A stretch of DNA of 64,000 nt from Flavobacteriales bacterium (GCA_016716605.1 JADJWA010000001.1:310001-374000); one strand, 5' to 3'. Shown: positions 49,713 to 59,920, numbered from the stretch's first letter. Numbers and translations: made by a program. Notes: a model not told the origin generated them from the letters alone.

Positions 49713-51304
49713 GGTGGATCGCAGCCGTGCAGGCCATGTTGCTTACGTGCGCTTGCATGGCCCAGGCGGGCTGGCTGCCCGTGAGCCGCGAAGCGGAGCG
49801 GCCCTATGCCACTGCGCTGGCCCGTTGGAAAACCGATGCGCATACGGCCATCAGGCCATACCGGGTGCGTGATATCCGCCTCGTTGACCCGCACGATACG
49901 TTGCGCCCGAGCGCCGCATTGCCCATGCTCGACCGATGGGCCGGTGCCCGCAACGGCAGGCATTTCCGTTGGGGGCCGCTGCTCGATCTGCAAGGCGGTG
50001 CAGGCTTGGACACTGCGATGAGGAGCACCCATCGGCTGGGTGGCGGCGCTTGGCTCGAGAGCGACATCGGTGAGCGCTTCACGCTGCATGTGAGCGGACA
50101 GCTCTGGAGCGAGCGCTTCCCCGTCTACCTCGACAGCCTCGCACGCGCCACGCAGATGAGCGCGGGCGAAGGCTACGCGCATCCGGAGGGCAATGCGTTC
50201 ATGCATGGCGATTGGAACGCGTACGCGAGCTGGGACCCGGGCAAGCACTTCAACTTCACCCTGGGGCGCGGCAAGAACTTCATCGGCGAAGGGCATCGTT
50301 CGCTCTTCCTCAGCGATGAGGCCAGCGCCTATCCGTACCTGCGCATCACCACCTCGGTCTGGCGCGCCAAGTACGTGAACCTGTTCACCATGATGAACGA
50401 CATCCGCGGCGCGCAGGGCGATCCGTCTCGCTTCCAACGGAAGTACGCGAGCATGCACTACCTCAGCGTGAATGCCAGCCGCCGCATCAACCTCGCGCTC
50501 TTCGAGGCCATCGTCTGGAGCCAGGGCGACAGCCTGTACCCGCGCGGCTTCGAAATGAGCTACCTGAACCCGGTGATCTTCTACCGCCCGGTGGAATTCG
50601 CGCAGGGTTCACCGGACAATGCGCTGCTGGGCTTCGCGGCAAGCGTGAAGGCCGGCCGCCACACCCTGTTCTACGCCCAAGTGATGCTCGATGAGTTCCT
50701 GTTGCGCGAAGTGCGTGCGGGCGACGGCTGGTACGCGAACAAGCAGGCGCTGCAGGCCGGCGCGGTGGCGCGCGACGCATTCAAGGTGAGCGGCCTGACC
50801 CTGCGCGGCGAATGGAACTTCGTTCGGCCCTTCATGTACACGCACAGCGACACCCGCCAGAACTATGCGCACGCCGGGCAGCCGTTGGCCCATCCTTACG
50901 GCTCGAACTTCCAGGAAGCGTTAGGGCACATCGAATGGTCGCGCGGCCGCATGCTCTATGCCCTTCGCGGCAGCATGGCCTGGCTCGGAAGCGACACCAC
51001 CGATAGCTGGGGCAGCAACATCTTCCGGCCGGAGAGCGACCGGCAGAACCTGCCCAACTTCGGCTACCGCAACTACAATTACCGCATAGGCGAAGCCATT
51101 GAATACACGCTCTTCCATGGCGAAATGCGTGCGGGCTGGCTGATCGACCCCGTCAGCGCAACGCGCCTCGAGGCCAGCTGGATATCCAGGTCACGCATGA
51201 CCGAGGCCGGTTCGCCTGAATGGCAGCACGCCTTCCGCATCGGCATCAGTTGCTGGTTCCGGGAGCGGCATGCCGAGCAGGAGCCCCGCTATGTGCTCAA
51301 TTGA
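49709..51304 (+). CDS. second Wzi-like capsule assembly outer-membrane protein
   Basis: A 531-residue paralogue or distant relative of the Wzi-like protein at 47027. The signal peptide is MRWIAAVQAMLLTCACMAQA. The barrel carries FTLHVSGQLWSERFPVY, FNFTLGRGKNFIGEGHRSLF, AYPYLRITTSVWRAKYVNLF, MHYLSVNASRRINLALFEAI, MSYLNPVIFYRPVEF, WNFVRPFMYTHSDTRQNYAH and AGQPLAHPYGSNFQEALGHI. These phrases align in order with those of the first gene, so the pair arose by duplication. It overlaps the transferase by 4 bases. Confidence 0.85.
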   Translation: MRWIAAVQAMLLTCACMAQAGWLPVSREAERPYATALARWKTDAHTAIRPYRVRDIRLVDPHDTLRPSAALPMLDRWAGARNGRHFRWGPLLDLQGGAGLDTAMRSTHRLGGGAWLESDIGERFTLHVSGQLWSERFPVYLDSLARATQMSAGEGYAHPEGNAFMHGDWNAYASWDPGKHFNFTLGRGKNFIGEGHRSLFLSDEASAYPYLRITTSVWRAKYVNLFTMMNDIRGAQGDPSRFQRKYASMHYLSVNASRRINLALFEAIVWSQGDSLYPRGFEMSYLNPVIFYRPVEFAQGSPDNALLGFAASVKAGRHTLFYAQVMLDEFLLREVRAGDGWYANKQALQAGAVARDAFKVSGLTLRGEWNFVRPFMYTHSDTRQNYAHAGQPLAHPYGSNFQEALGHIEWSRGRMLYALRGSMAWLGSDTTDSWGSNIFRPESDRQNLPNFGYRNYNYRIGEAIEYTLFHGEMRAGWLIDPVSATRLEASWISRSRMTEAGSPEWQHAFRIGISCWFRERHAEQEPRYVLN

Positions 51305-51307
51305 CGA

Positions 51308-52008
51308 TCACGCACGATCGCCATGCGCGCGGTTGAGCGCGCGTTCGTGGAACGTGATGGTGAGCAGCAGGAAGAAGAGCAGGTAGATGCTGTCTTCCAA
51401 AGGAATGGTGCCCAGGCGGATGCCAAGGTTCTCCGCATCGTTGTACCAGACGATGGGCTCCGGCAACAGCCACCCGGTAAGACTCCATTCACCAGGAAGA
51501 ACGGGACAAGGCTCAACGCATAACCGACGAAGAAGCGGCCCAGGTAGGCGCTGCGCAGCACCAGCGCATGGAGCGCGAGCATGGCAGAAGCGCTGATGAA
51601 GGTGATGGCCGTGTAGAGCCGGTCTAGGTTCATCAGGCCGATGATCAATAGCGCGATGGCCATCACCATGGCCAGCGGGCCGGCGATGCGGCCGAGAACA
51701 TCCTTGCGCAAGGCATAACGCATGACCTCATACAGGTACACGCAGGCATAGGGTACGCACACGAAGAAGAGCCACTCCTCGATCGGCAAGCCGAGGAAAC
51801 GCACGCCGATCGTGTACCGGTCGCTGAAGCCCCAAACGCCTTGCGCGGTGAAGGCCGCATCCCATGCCACGAAAACGACCATCATCACCCCGATGCCGGT
51901 GAACAGGCCGCGCCACTTGCGCCAATAGGCGATGCGTGGCTCGAAGCTCGCGGCCAACGGGAACGCGATGCTGAAGAGATCCAAGGCGAGGTAGTAATAG
52001 CGTTCCAT
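51308..52008 (-). pseudogene. lycopene cyclase-domain (CrtYcd-like) carotenoid protein, frameshifted
   Basis: ATG at 52008 opens a polytopic protein (MERYYYLALDLFSIAFPLAA, LPIEEWLFFVCVPYACVYLY) of the heterodimeric/fused lycopene cyclase family, which closes beta-ionone rings. After LVPFFLVNGVL the frame goes into low-complexity Cys/Ser/Arg text and would end at 51289. The neighbouring frame instead continues GWLLPEPIVWYNDAENLG, IRLGTIPLEDSIYLLFFLLL, TITFHERALN and stops at 51308, exactly the conserved end of the family. One base is missing near 51478 (GTCTTACCGGG where GTCTTAACCGGG is expected). Either a real null mutation or a sequencing error. Confidence 0.82.
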
Positions 52009-52039
52009 TGGCCGCAAAGCAACACGCTGCGGCCGGAAA

Positions 52040-52072
52040 AGTGCGGAGGCGGCGCATGGCGCCGCCTCCGCA
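52040..52072 (-). terminator. strong Rho-independent terminator
   Basis: A perfect 15-base stem (GTGCGGAGGCGGCGC at 52040-52054 and its complement at 52058-52072) with a 3-base loop. It is followed on the minus strand by TTTTCC and lies 18 bases after the stop of the T9SS gene at 52090. Confidence 0.88.
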
Positions 52073-52089
52073 CTCTGGCATGCATGCGT

Positions 52090-53922
52090 TCACTGCTTCA
52101 CGAACCGTGCGGTCACAGGTCCTTGGGCGGTCATGATCCGGACAGTGTACGCGCCAGAAGCGAGCGCCGCGGTATTCAGCATGACCGTGTCATCCAGAAG
52201 CGTGGCCTCAACGGGATGCTCACGGCCTGCCGCATCGATGATGCTAACAGGTGCTTTGCCGACGCCCTGCAATCCGCTGATCCGCACTTGCTCCCGCGCG
52301 GGGTTCGGCGATACGAGGATCGCTTGTCCCGCCACGGATGAAGAAATGCCGGTGCTCAGACCAAGCACAGCCAAATGAGGAAGCCAATTGGTGAAGGCGC
52401 CGCCGATCACGAGTTCATCATCATGCACGACCGCAGCGTGCACGGCGGCCTCAGGCGCGGCGAGCTCAGCCACCGCATCAATCCCATTCCACCGGCCCAC
52501 GTTGTACCCAAACAGCATCATGCTGCTCGAGATCCCGAACTCGCCCACGAAGTAGATGCCGCCCTCGTGATGCACAATGCGCTCGATGCGCGGGACACCC
52601 AAGGTCGGGAACATGTAGTTCGCAAGGCCCGGCATCATCTGTTCCCACGAAGGGGCCCCGGCAGCCATACGCGCCATCCCGAATACAGGCGCTATGTTCA
52701 CGAACAGGTCGCCTGCGGCATGCAGCACGCCATCCACGCTGAGCAGGTCGCGCACGGTAGCGTTCAGTCCGTCGGCGAGCTGGCTCCATTCATTGCCCTC
52801 AAGCTCCGCCACATGCGATAAGGCCGGTAGCGGGTCATAGGCGAATCCCGTGAATGCGCCGGCTGCCACCAAGCGGCCGGCGTGCGTATCGAGCGCGTGC
52901 ACGGTGCCATTCAACGCGCTGCCTACCGGCTGCCATAGCCCGCTTTCCAATCGCGCCACATGGTCCGTGCTCCCGGCGAATCCGGAAATGGTGCCTGCTG
53001 CGTGCAACTCGCCGCTATGCACGTGCAGAGCGGTCACCACCGGATACTTGCCATCGAATACCGTCTGGAAGGTCCAGTTCGCGCCATCCCAACGCGCCAG
53101 ATCGTTGGGCCCATTCAGCATGGCTCCACCGATATAGAGGTCGCCCTCGAACTCCACTGCGCAATTCACGGTGCCCTGAAGGCCACTGCCTAGTGCAACG
53201 AAGGTGGTCCCATTCCATACCGCAACGTGGTTCGCAGCGGTTCCGCCGGCATCGGTGAACGCGCCTGCAACCAGCAAGTGGCCATTCGCCAGGTTCTCCA
53301 GCACTGTGACGTCGCCATTCGCCCCGCCGCCAAAGGGCTGCCATGGCAATGACGGCGGATAACCCGGTTGTATCCACGCGAGCTCGTCGGCCGTGAAGCC
53401 GTGCACGCTGGCCCATTCGGCAACAGGCGTCGCGAATCGCGGATCCGTGATGATCTCGTGCACATAGCCCAGATTGAAGCCGGTGCTGATGGCCTTTGCC
53501 AGGTCGCTGTGGCCGCTCTCGATCATGAGCCAGCCGACGGCGCATGCAGTGCCGAAAGGATCGATGAAGACCGGATTGCGCTTCGCCATCACCAGATTCT
53601 GCGGGAAGCGACGGCCTTCGGCATAAGCCCCTAAGCGATTGAGCAAATGCGCGCGATTGGCCCGTTGACCATCCGTTAGGCTAATCGTGCTCCGCAACAG
53701 CAATCGCTCGCGAACCATCACGAGGTGCCGCTGGATACGCTCCGATTCATGCGCGAAGGCCGCGGTTGTAAATCCTCCATCTGGAGCGGGGTCCTGCTTT
53801 ACCCACTGCGCATTCACCTCGCGGAGGTGCTCATTCAATGGTGCCGAGGCAAAGGGCGGCAGCGCGGCGCTGGCGGCCTGGCACAGCGCGAATCCGAGAA
53901 ACAGGGTAAAGGCGTTCTTCAT
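52090..53922 (-). CDS. secreted propeller protein with T9SS type A sorting domain
   Basis: A 610-residue protein. A signal peptide (MKNAFTLFLGFALCQAASA) precedes a helical N-terminal region (about 25-190) containing NRAHLLNRLGAYAEGRRFPQ and NPVFIDPFGTACAVGWLMIE, a domain I do not recognise. A kelch-like propeller follows with VAGAFTDAGGTAANHVAVWN, LYIGGAMLNGPNDLARWDG and AAGTISGFAGSTDHVARLES. The type A CTD is ILVSPNPAREQVRISG...IIDAAGREHPV...ASGAYTVRI. Likely T9SS-exported. It has its own strong terminator. Confidence 0.83.
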   Translation of the reverse strand: MKNAFTLFLGFALCQAASAALPPFASAPLNEHLREVNAQWVKQDPAPDGGFTTAAFAHESERIQRHLVMVRERLLLRSTISLTDGQRANRAHLLNRLGAYAEGRRFPQNLVMAKRNPVFIDPFGTACAVGWLMIESGHSDLAKAISTGFNLGYVHEIITDPRFATPVAEWASVHGFTADELAWIQPGYPPSLPWQPFGGGANGDVTVLENLANGHLLVAGAFTDAGGTAANHVAVWNGTTFVALGSGLQGTVNCAVEFEGDLYIGGAMLNGPNDLARWDGANWTFQTVFDGKYPVVTALHVHSGELHAAGTISGFAGSTDHVARLESGLWQPVGSALNGTVHALDTHAGRLVAAGAFTGFAYDPLPALSHVAELEGNEWSQLADGLNATVRDLLSVDGVLHAAGDLFVNIAPVFGMARMAAGAPSWEQMMPGLANYMFPTLGVPRIERIVHHEGGIYFVGEFGISSSMMLFGYNVGRWNGIDAVAELAAPEAAVHAAVVHDDELVIGGAFTNWLPHLAVLGLSTGISSSVAGQAILVSPNPAREQVRISGLQGVGKAPVSIIDAAGREHPVEATLLDDTVMLNTAALASGAYTVRIMTAQGPVTARFVKQ

Positions 53923-54013
53923 GTGACTGGCTTTCGTTGACCCCATTGACAGCCGCCGCAGCACGGGCGCTGCCCGAGGGGTGATGGAAAGTTACTTCGC
54001 GTGACCAAACGCC

Positions 54014-54529
54014 ATGACCAAGATCGCCATCGTAGGACCCGAGAGCAGCGGCAAGAGCACGCTCGCCCAAGAGCTGATGCTGCGCGCGCGTGCCTGGTAC
54101 GTGAGCGAATCAGCCAGGGAGTACATCGATGGACTGGACAGGCCGTACGAGGAGGCTGACCTGTTGGAGATCGCCCGCGCACAGGCCAGCAACGAAGAGA
54201 TGGTCAGCACCGAATTCAAGGGGCTCATGGTATGCGACACGGACCTGATCACCATCCGCATCTGGAGCGAAGAGAAGTTCGGCCGCTGCCACCCCTGGAT
54301 CCTGGAGCAGAGCGAGAAGCGCCAGTACGACCACTGGCTGCTATGCAAACCTGATATCCCTTGGGAGCCGGATCCACAGCGCGAGAACCCGTACGACCGC
54401 GACCGGTTGTTCGAGAAATACAAGGCCCTGCTCGACTGGCTGGAGAAGCCCTACACGATCATCAGCGGCAGTCGGAATGCACGGGTGAAGACGGCTTTGG
54501 GCGTGGTGAAAACCGTGATGGAGCGCTGA
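54014..54529 (+). CDS. NadR-like nucleotide-binding kinase
   Basis: A 171-residue P-loop protein related to the ribosylnicotinamide kinase half of NadR. The Walker A is IAIVGPESSGKSTLAQEL; AWYVSESAREYID, MVCDTDLITIRIWSEEKFGR, YDHWLLCKPDIPWEPDPQRE and the lid region follow. It lacks the NadR adenylyltransferase domain and DNA-binding domain. It would phosphorylate nicotinamide riboside as an NAD salvage step; a related nucleoside is possible. It converges on sufB across a 74-base gap with no clear terminator. Confidence 0.83.
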   Translation: MTKIAIVGPESSGKSTLAQELMLRARAWYVSESAREYIDGLDRPYEEADLLEIARAQASNEEMVSTEFKGLMVCDTDLITIRIWSEEKFGRCHPWILEQSEKRQYDHWLLCKPDIPWEPDPQRENPYDRDRLFEKYKALLDWLEKPYTIISGSRNARVKTALGVVKTVMER

Positions 54530-54603
54530 CTGGTGATTCCCAGCCGAGAGTCCTACCTGAAGGCTAGCCTGAATAGGTAAGCCGGCGAATCAGCAACAAG
54601 GAA

Positions 54604-56052
<1,449 letters not shown>

Positions 56053-56146
56053 GGCTCAAATGCTGGCCGCAGAGGCGCAGAGGCGCGGAGGTTGCTTTCT
56101 GTGGCTGCGGTCAGATTTCATCTTGGTTCTCTCTGCGGCTGCTTCC

Positions 56147-56473
56147 TCAGATGCTGAAGCTCTCCCCGCACCCGCAGGTCCGGTTGGCGTTGGGGTTCAC
56201 GAATTGGAAGCCCTTGCCGTTGAGGCCACCGCTGAAGTCGAGGGTGGTGCCGAGCAGGTAGAGCAGGCTCTTCTTGTCAACCACCACCTTGACGCCATTG
56301 TCCTCGAAGACCTTATCGCCGTCCTTCATCTCGTTGTCGAAGTCCAGGTCGTACATCAGGCCGGAGCAGCCGCCGCCCTTCACACCTACGCGCACAAAGT
56401 GGTCGGGGCCACGGCCCTCTTGCCCAAGGAGTTTGATGACTTCCGCCTTAGCGGGCTCGGAGACTTTGATCAT
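56147..56473 (-). CDS. sufA: A-type iron-sulfur carrier (SufA/ErpA/IscA family)
   Basis: A 108-residue HesB-like carrier that receives clusters from SufB and hands them to apo-enzymes. The three conserved cysteines are present: one in VGVKGGGCSGLMYDLDF and two in the C-terminal TCGCGESFSI. MIKVSEPAKAEVIKLLGQEG is a typical start. First gene of the sufAB unit. An inverted repeat and -7 box lie just upstream, so the unit is probably under a dedicated repressor. Confidence 0.94.
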   Translation of the reverse strand: MIKVSEPAKAEVIKLLGQEGRGPDHFVRVGVKGGGCSGLMYDLDFDNEMKDGDKVFEDNGVKVVVDKKSLLYLLGTTLDFSGGLNGKGFQFVNPNANRTCGCGESFSI

Positions 56474-56483
56474 GGGTGCCGAT

Positions 56484-56504
56484 TGTTTAGAAACGGTCTA
56501 AACA
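56484..56504. promoter_or_regulatory. inverted repeat, candidate operator of sufAB
   Basis: TGTTTAGA-AACGG-TCTAAACA, perfect 8-base arms, 11 bases upstream of the sufA ATG and directly downstream of the presumed transcription start. Position fits repression by a dimeric regulator, for example of the Rrf2 (IscR/SufR) type; identity not shown. Confidence 0.6.
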
Positions 56505-56515
56505 GTGTTCTGAGG

Positions 56516-56523
56516 CAAATGTA
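56516..56523 (-). promoter_or_regulatory. sufA -7 promoter box (TACATTTG)
   Basis: A perfect TAnnTTTG match on the minus strand. The start of transcription should fall near 56510, a few bases before the inverted repeat. Confidence 0.6.
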
Positions 56524-56873
56524 GGCGCTGGGCTTGCGATGCCGAGGGTGAACAGCGAGGCGGGCAAGAGGTTCGGGTGACGGAGCGCAGGGTTGGACGC
56601 GCTACATTATTGGCCACGGGATCGACGGGATATGCGTCAGCCCGCCAGGGATGGGAGCGATAGCCTGCCGAAGGCGAAGCGCAGGTGCGATGCCGAATGA
56701 GGACGCGACCGGAGGAAGCGCCCGGAATGGCAACCGCACCCGCTGAGCCGAGGCAGCTGAAGCGGACAGCCCGCAGGCGGCCAGAACACACACATTGATC
56801 GAAGCACCTGTAGAGTCGACCCCGTCATCCCGGCCCTGAGCCGGGAGGGCCGACATGACCCGGCGCCGATCGG
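56524..56873. other. 350-base intergenic region with a long hairpin
   Basis: No convincing gene on either strand; open frames here lack family features and run into dinB antisense. The notable structure is at 56824-56859: GTCAT, CC, CGGCCCT, an 8-base loop, AGGGCCG, AC, ATGAC, an interrupted stem typical of dispersed extragenic repeats. The rest is GC-rich without clear signals. Confidence 0.55.
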
Positions 56874-56908
56874 AGAATGAAGAATGCAAAATGAAGAATG
56901 CAAAATGA
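56874..56908. repeat. AT-rich tandem repeat before dinB
   Basis: Two exact copies of the 14-base unit AGAATGCAAAATGA (56881-56894, 56895-56908) preceded by a partial copy. It ends 4 bases before the dinB ATG and creates extra in-frame ATG codons (56898). Confidence 0.8.
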
Positions 56909-56912
56909 AGAA

Positions 56913-58139
56913 ATGAAGAACAGCGAACGAACCATCCTGCACCTCGACCTGAATACCTTCTTCGTTTCGGTGGAACGCCTGCGCGAGCCGAAGCTGAACG
57001 GCAAGCCCGTGCTGATCGGCGCCGACAGCGACCGCGGCGTGGTGGCCAGTTGCAGCTACGAGGCACGGGCTTATGGCGTGCGCAGCGCGATGCCGATGAG
57101 GATGGCCAAGCAGTTGTGCCCGGAGGCGATCATCCTGCGGGGCGACAGCGGCGCGTACCTGAAGAAGAGCGACGAGGTCACCGAGATCATCCGCGCGCAT
57201 GTTCCGCTATTCGAGAAGAGCAGCGTGGACGAGTTCTATGCGGACCTGAGCGGCACCGACAAGTTCCACGGCAGCCGCAAGCTGGCGGCGGAGCTGCGGC
57301 AACGCATCATCAAAGAGAGCGGCCTGCCGAACAGCTTCGGCATGAGCATCAACAAAACGGTAAGCAAGGTGGCCACCGGCGAGGCGAAGAACGGCGCGGG
57401 CGAATGGTACGTGGAGCGCGGCACGGAGAAGCCCTTCCTGGCGCCGATGCCGATCGAGCGCATCCCCGGCGTGGGCGAGAAGACAGCGCACCTGCTCCGC
57501 AGCATGGGCGTGGCGAAGATCCACACCATGCAGGAGCTGCCGATCGATCTGATGCAACGCCTGCTGGGCGAGCATGGCCCCGTGCTCTGGCGCAAGGCCA
57601 ACGGGATCGATGACAGTCCGGTGATCGCGTGGCACGAGCGCAAGAGCATCAGCACGGAGCGCACCTTCGAGCGCGACACCATCGATGTGGTGAAGCTGAA
57701 GGGCATGCTCACCGCCATGGCCGAGAGCCTCGCCTTCCAACTGCGCAAAGGGCAGAAGCTCACCAGTTGCGTGGCGGTGAAGATCCGCTATGCCGATTTC
57801 AACACGCACCTGAAGCAGCAGCGCATCGGCTACACGGCATGCGACCACATCATCCTGCCGATCATCCACGATCTGTTCCGCACGCTGTACGATCGGCGGC
57901 AACGCATCCGCCTCATCGGCGTGCGCTTCAGCCACCTCGTGGGCGGCGGCCACCAGATGAATGCCTTCACGGACACCGAGGAGGCCATGAACCTTTACCA
58001 GGCCATGGACAAGGTGCGCAAGCGCTTCGGCGATCGAACCGTGATGCGCGCCGCAGGCATGGGCGCCAAGAGCATCGGAAGGATGGATGACCCTTTCGAT
58101 GGGCAGGCGCCGGTGCTGCTGGCGAATAGGAGGACGTAG
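56913..58139 (+). CDS. dinB: DNA polymerase IV (Y-family translesion polymerase)
   Basis: A 408-residue Y-family polymerase. The palm starts ILHLDLNTFFVSVERL; the first Asp is catalytic and Asn stands where many DinB have a second Asp. Then come SYEARAYGVRSAMPMRMAKQ and the catalytic KSSVDEFYADLSG (Asp-Glu). The thumb has RIPGVGEKTAHLLRSMGVAK (helix-hairpin-helix) and the little finger RKSISTERTFERDTIDVVKL. The C-terminus PFDGQAPVLLANRRT is not a recognisable clamp-binding box to me. ATG at 56913 is preferred over 56898, which lies in the tandem repeat. Its last 49 bases recur at 59921-59969. Confidence 0.93.
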   Translation: MKNSERTILHLDLNTFFVSVERLREPKLNGKPVLIGADSDRGVVASCSYEARAYGVRSAMPMRMAKQLCPEAIILRGDSGAYLKKSDEVTEIIRAHVPLFEKSSVDEFYADLSGTDKFHGSRKLAAELRQRIIKESGLPNSFGMSINKTVSKVATGEAKNGAGEWYVERGTEKPFLAPMPIERIPGVGEKTAHLLRSMGVAKIHTMQELPIDLMQRLLGEHGPVLWRKANGIDDSPVIAWHERKSISTERTFERDTIDVVKLKGMLTAMAESLAFQLRKGQKLTSCVAVKIRYADFNTHLKQQRIGYTACDHIILPIIHDLFRTLYDRRQRIRLIGVRFSHLVGGGHQMNAFTDTEEAMNLYQAMDKVRKRFGDRTVMRAAGMGAKSIGRMDDPFDGQAPVLLANRRT

Positions 58140-58148
58140 CCTGACCGT

Positions 58149-59789
58149 TCAGAACTTGACCACCACGGCCGAGCCCAGCATCTCACCGGATGAGAGCAGT
58201 TGCACAGCATAATAACCGGAGGCCAGATCACCGATGTCCATCCGGATGGTGGTGCCTTGCGCCTTGCGCACTTCCACCACCCGGCCGATGGCGTCCACCA
58301 GCTGCACATCCGCACCGGCGAAGGGAACCGCCACAATGATGTGATCGCTCGCCGGATTGGGGTACACCAACACGGAACAACTGCTCGCCTCGACCGGTGT
58401 GAAGCTGAAGTTCCCGTTCACGTCCACTTGTTTCACCCGGTAATAGATCAGCGGCTGTTCGAATAGGATGTCGCTGTTGTCGTCCAGCACTTCATAGGAC
58501 ATGGCCGTTTGCGTGTTCCCTTCCCCGGGAACAGTAGCGAACACATTCCAAGAGGAGCCGTCCAGACTGCGCTCCACTTCGAAATGGTCATTGTCCTGCT
58601 GGGTGGCCACGGTCCAGGAGATCCGCCGGTTGCCCATCTCGCATTCCACGTTGAATGCCGTCCACGTGACCGGAAGCAGGATGTTGCAGTCGATCCCGCC
58701 ACTCGGCATCTCGATGTAGAAGGTGGATGACAAACCACCGTTCCCATCGATAATCAGGTAATAGCTGTTCCCGGCCGTAAGCCCCGAGAGGTTGAACTCG
58801 CAATTCGCAGTGATCCCGTTCAAGTAAACATTGGCCATTGTACCAACACCACCGTTCGGCGCGGCATAGGATGTATTGTTCACACCGGGGGGGTCCGGAC
58901 AGCCTCCCGTCGGCACTAGGGTCGGAGGACCGGAGCAGATGGGGTTGGTCTGCTGGACCACGACCAGTTGCATGTCCGCCGTGCCTGTACCGGTGGTGTT
59001 CACCATGCCGCTCACAGTGATGTTCGCTGTGGTTCCGGATGCGACGAAGCGGTACCATCCGCTATTGTTGTTCGCACCGTTCCAACCACAGCCACCTACC
59101 ACATCGCCCGGGTAAAAGGGATCCAGTGGCGGATAAGCGAGGTTCGTTCCGCGGATCACGGACAATCCATCGATACAGGTGGCGCCGCTGCAGAAATCGT
59201 TTCCCGAGGCACCGGTCACATCGGTCACGACGATGGGTGGCCCGAAGACGAGTTCAACACGTTCGAACGAGACCTCGGATGTCGTGTTCTCAGCCAATTG
59301 GAAGGTCCAGTTGCCGTTCGGGTCTTCCCCGTTCACCGTGGTGAACGCATTGACCGCATCGGTGCGGTAGTAGCCTACGTTCCACGGGTGGTAGCCCTGT
59401 TGCGTGGTCGTGCTGTAGTCGCGGACACGTTCCAAGGCGATATCATCGCGGAACTTGATGTTCATCCATTGGCTCGTGCTCGTCGTGGTGAACGGTCCGA
59501 ACAACTGGATGACAGTACCCGCAGGTGATACGATGCGGGCGTAGTAGGTGGACAGGTTGCCTTTGCACGCCGCAGTGCCCAGTTGCAGGTTCACTTGGCG
59601 CAAGACCGTTCCTGAAGCGCCCAACGGCGTAGGCAGGGCGGCCACTGCGATGGTCCGTTGAAAACCCGTGTAGGCATTCCCCGAATCCCACGTGTTGCAG
59701 GCAGCTGCTGTGGTGTTCGAGAACGTCTGTGCCACGAGATCCGTGCTCAGGATCACCGAGGTCGCCAAAAGGGTGCAAAGGGCTTTCAT
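58149..59789 (-). CDS. proprotein-convertase P-domain-like protein with T9SS type A sorting domain
   Basis: A 546-residue secreted protein. The signal peptide is MKALCTLLATSVILSTDLVAQ. Residues about 25-180 resemble a P/Homo B jelly-roll (IVSPAGTVIQLFGPF, FRDDIALERVRDYS, GEDPNGNWTFQLAENTTSEV). A Cys-containing region follows (DFCSGATCIDGL, GGCGWNGANNNSGWYRF), then a fibronectin-like segment (WTVATQQDNDHFEVERSLDG). The type A CTD is VLVYPNPASDHIIVAVPFAG. No protease domain is present. The gene is flanked by dinB and by a dinB 3' remnant, which suggests it arrived as a unit. Confidence 0.85.
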   Translation of the reverse strand: MKALCTLLATSVILSTDLVAQTFSNTTAAACNTWDSGNAYTGFQRTIAVAALPTPLGASGTVLRQVNLQLGTAACKGNLSTYYARIVSPAGTVIQLFGPFTTTSTSQWMNIKFRDDIALERVRDYSTTTQQGYHPWNVGYYRTDAVNAFTTVNGEDPNGNWTFQLAENTTSEVSFERVELVFGPPIVVTDVTGASGNDFCSGATCIDGLSVIRGTNLAYPPLDPFYPGDVVGGCGWNGANNNSGWYRFVASGTTANITVSGMVNTTGTGTADMQLVVVQQTNPICSGPPTLVPTGGCPDPPGVNNTSYAAPNGGVGTMANVYLNGITANCEFNLSGLTAGNSYYLIIDGNGGLSSTFYIEMPSGGIDCNILLPVTWTAFNVECEMGNRRISWTVATQQDNDHFEVERSLDGSSWNVFATVPGEGNTQTAMSYEVLDDNSDILFEQPLIYYRVKQVDVNGNFSFTPVEASSCSVLVYPNPASDHIIVAVPFAGADVQLVDAIGRVVEVRKAQGTTIRMDIGDLASGYYAVQLLSSGEMLGSAVVVKF

Positions 59790-59871
59790 GACGAAGAGCT
59801 TCTCGAACCGCTCTGAATCCTGCCATGCGCTCCCGGCTAATGCCACAGCACCTCCGCACTGGTTCGTATGG

Positions 59872-59879
59872 CAAAAATA
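59872..59879 (-). promoter_or_regulatory. candidate -7 box (TATTTTTG)
   Basis: Perfect TAnnTTTG on the minus strand, giving a leader of about 75 bases to the P-domain gene (ATG at 59789). Confidence 0.45.
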
Positions 59880-59920
59880 GGGAACCGAAACTATTGCACG
59901 GCATTGCGGCCGTGATAACG

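Noticed and set aside
54530..54603. Terminator between the NadR-like gene and sufB
   Set aside because: Only a loose TACCT/AGGTA pairing is visible, not a credible hairpin.
56602..57200. Minus-strand frames between sufA and dinB
   Set aside because: Low-complexity Arg/Ser text, overlap with dinB antisense, no recognisable motif.
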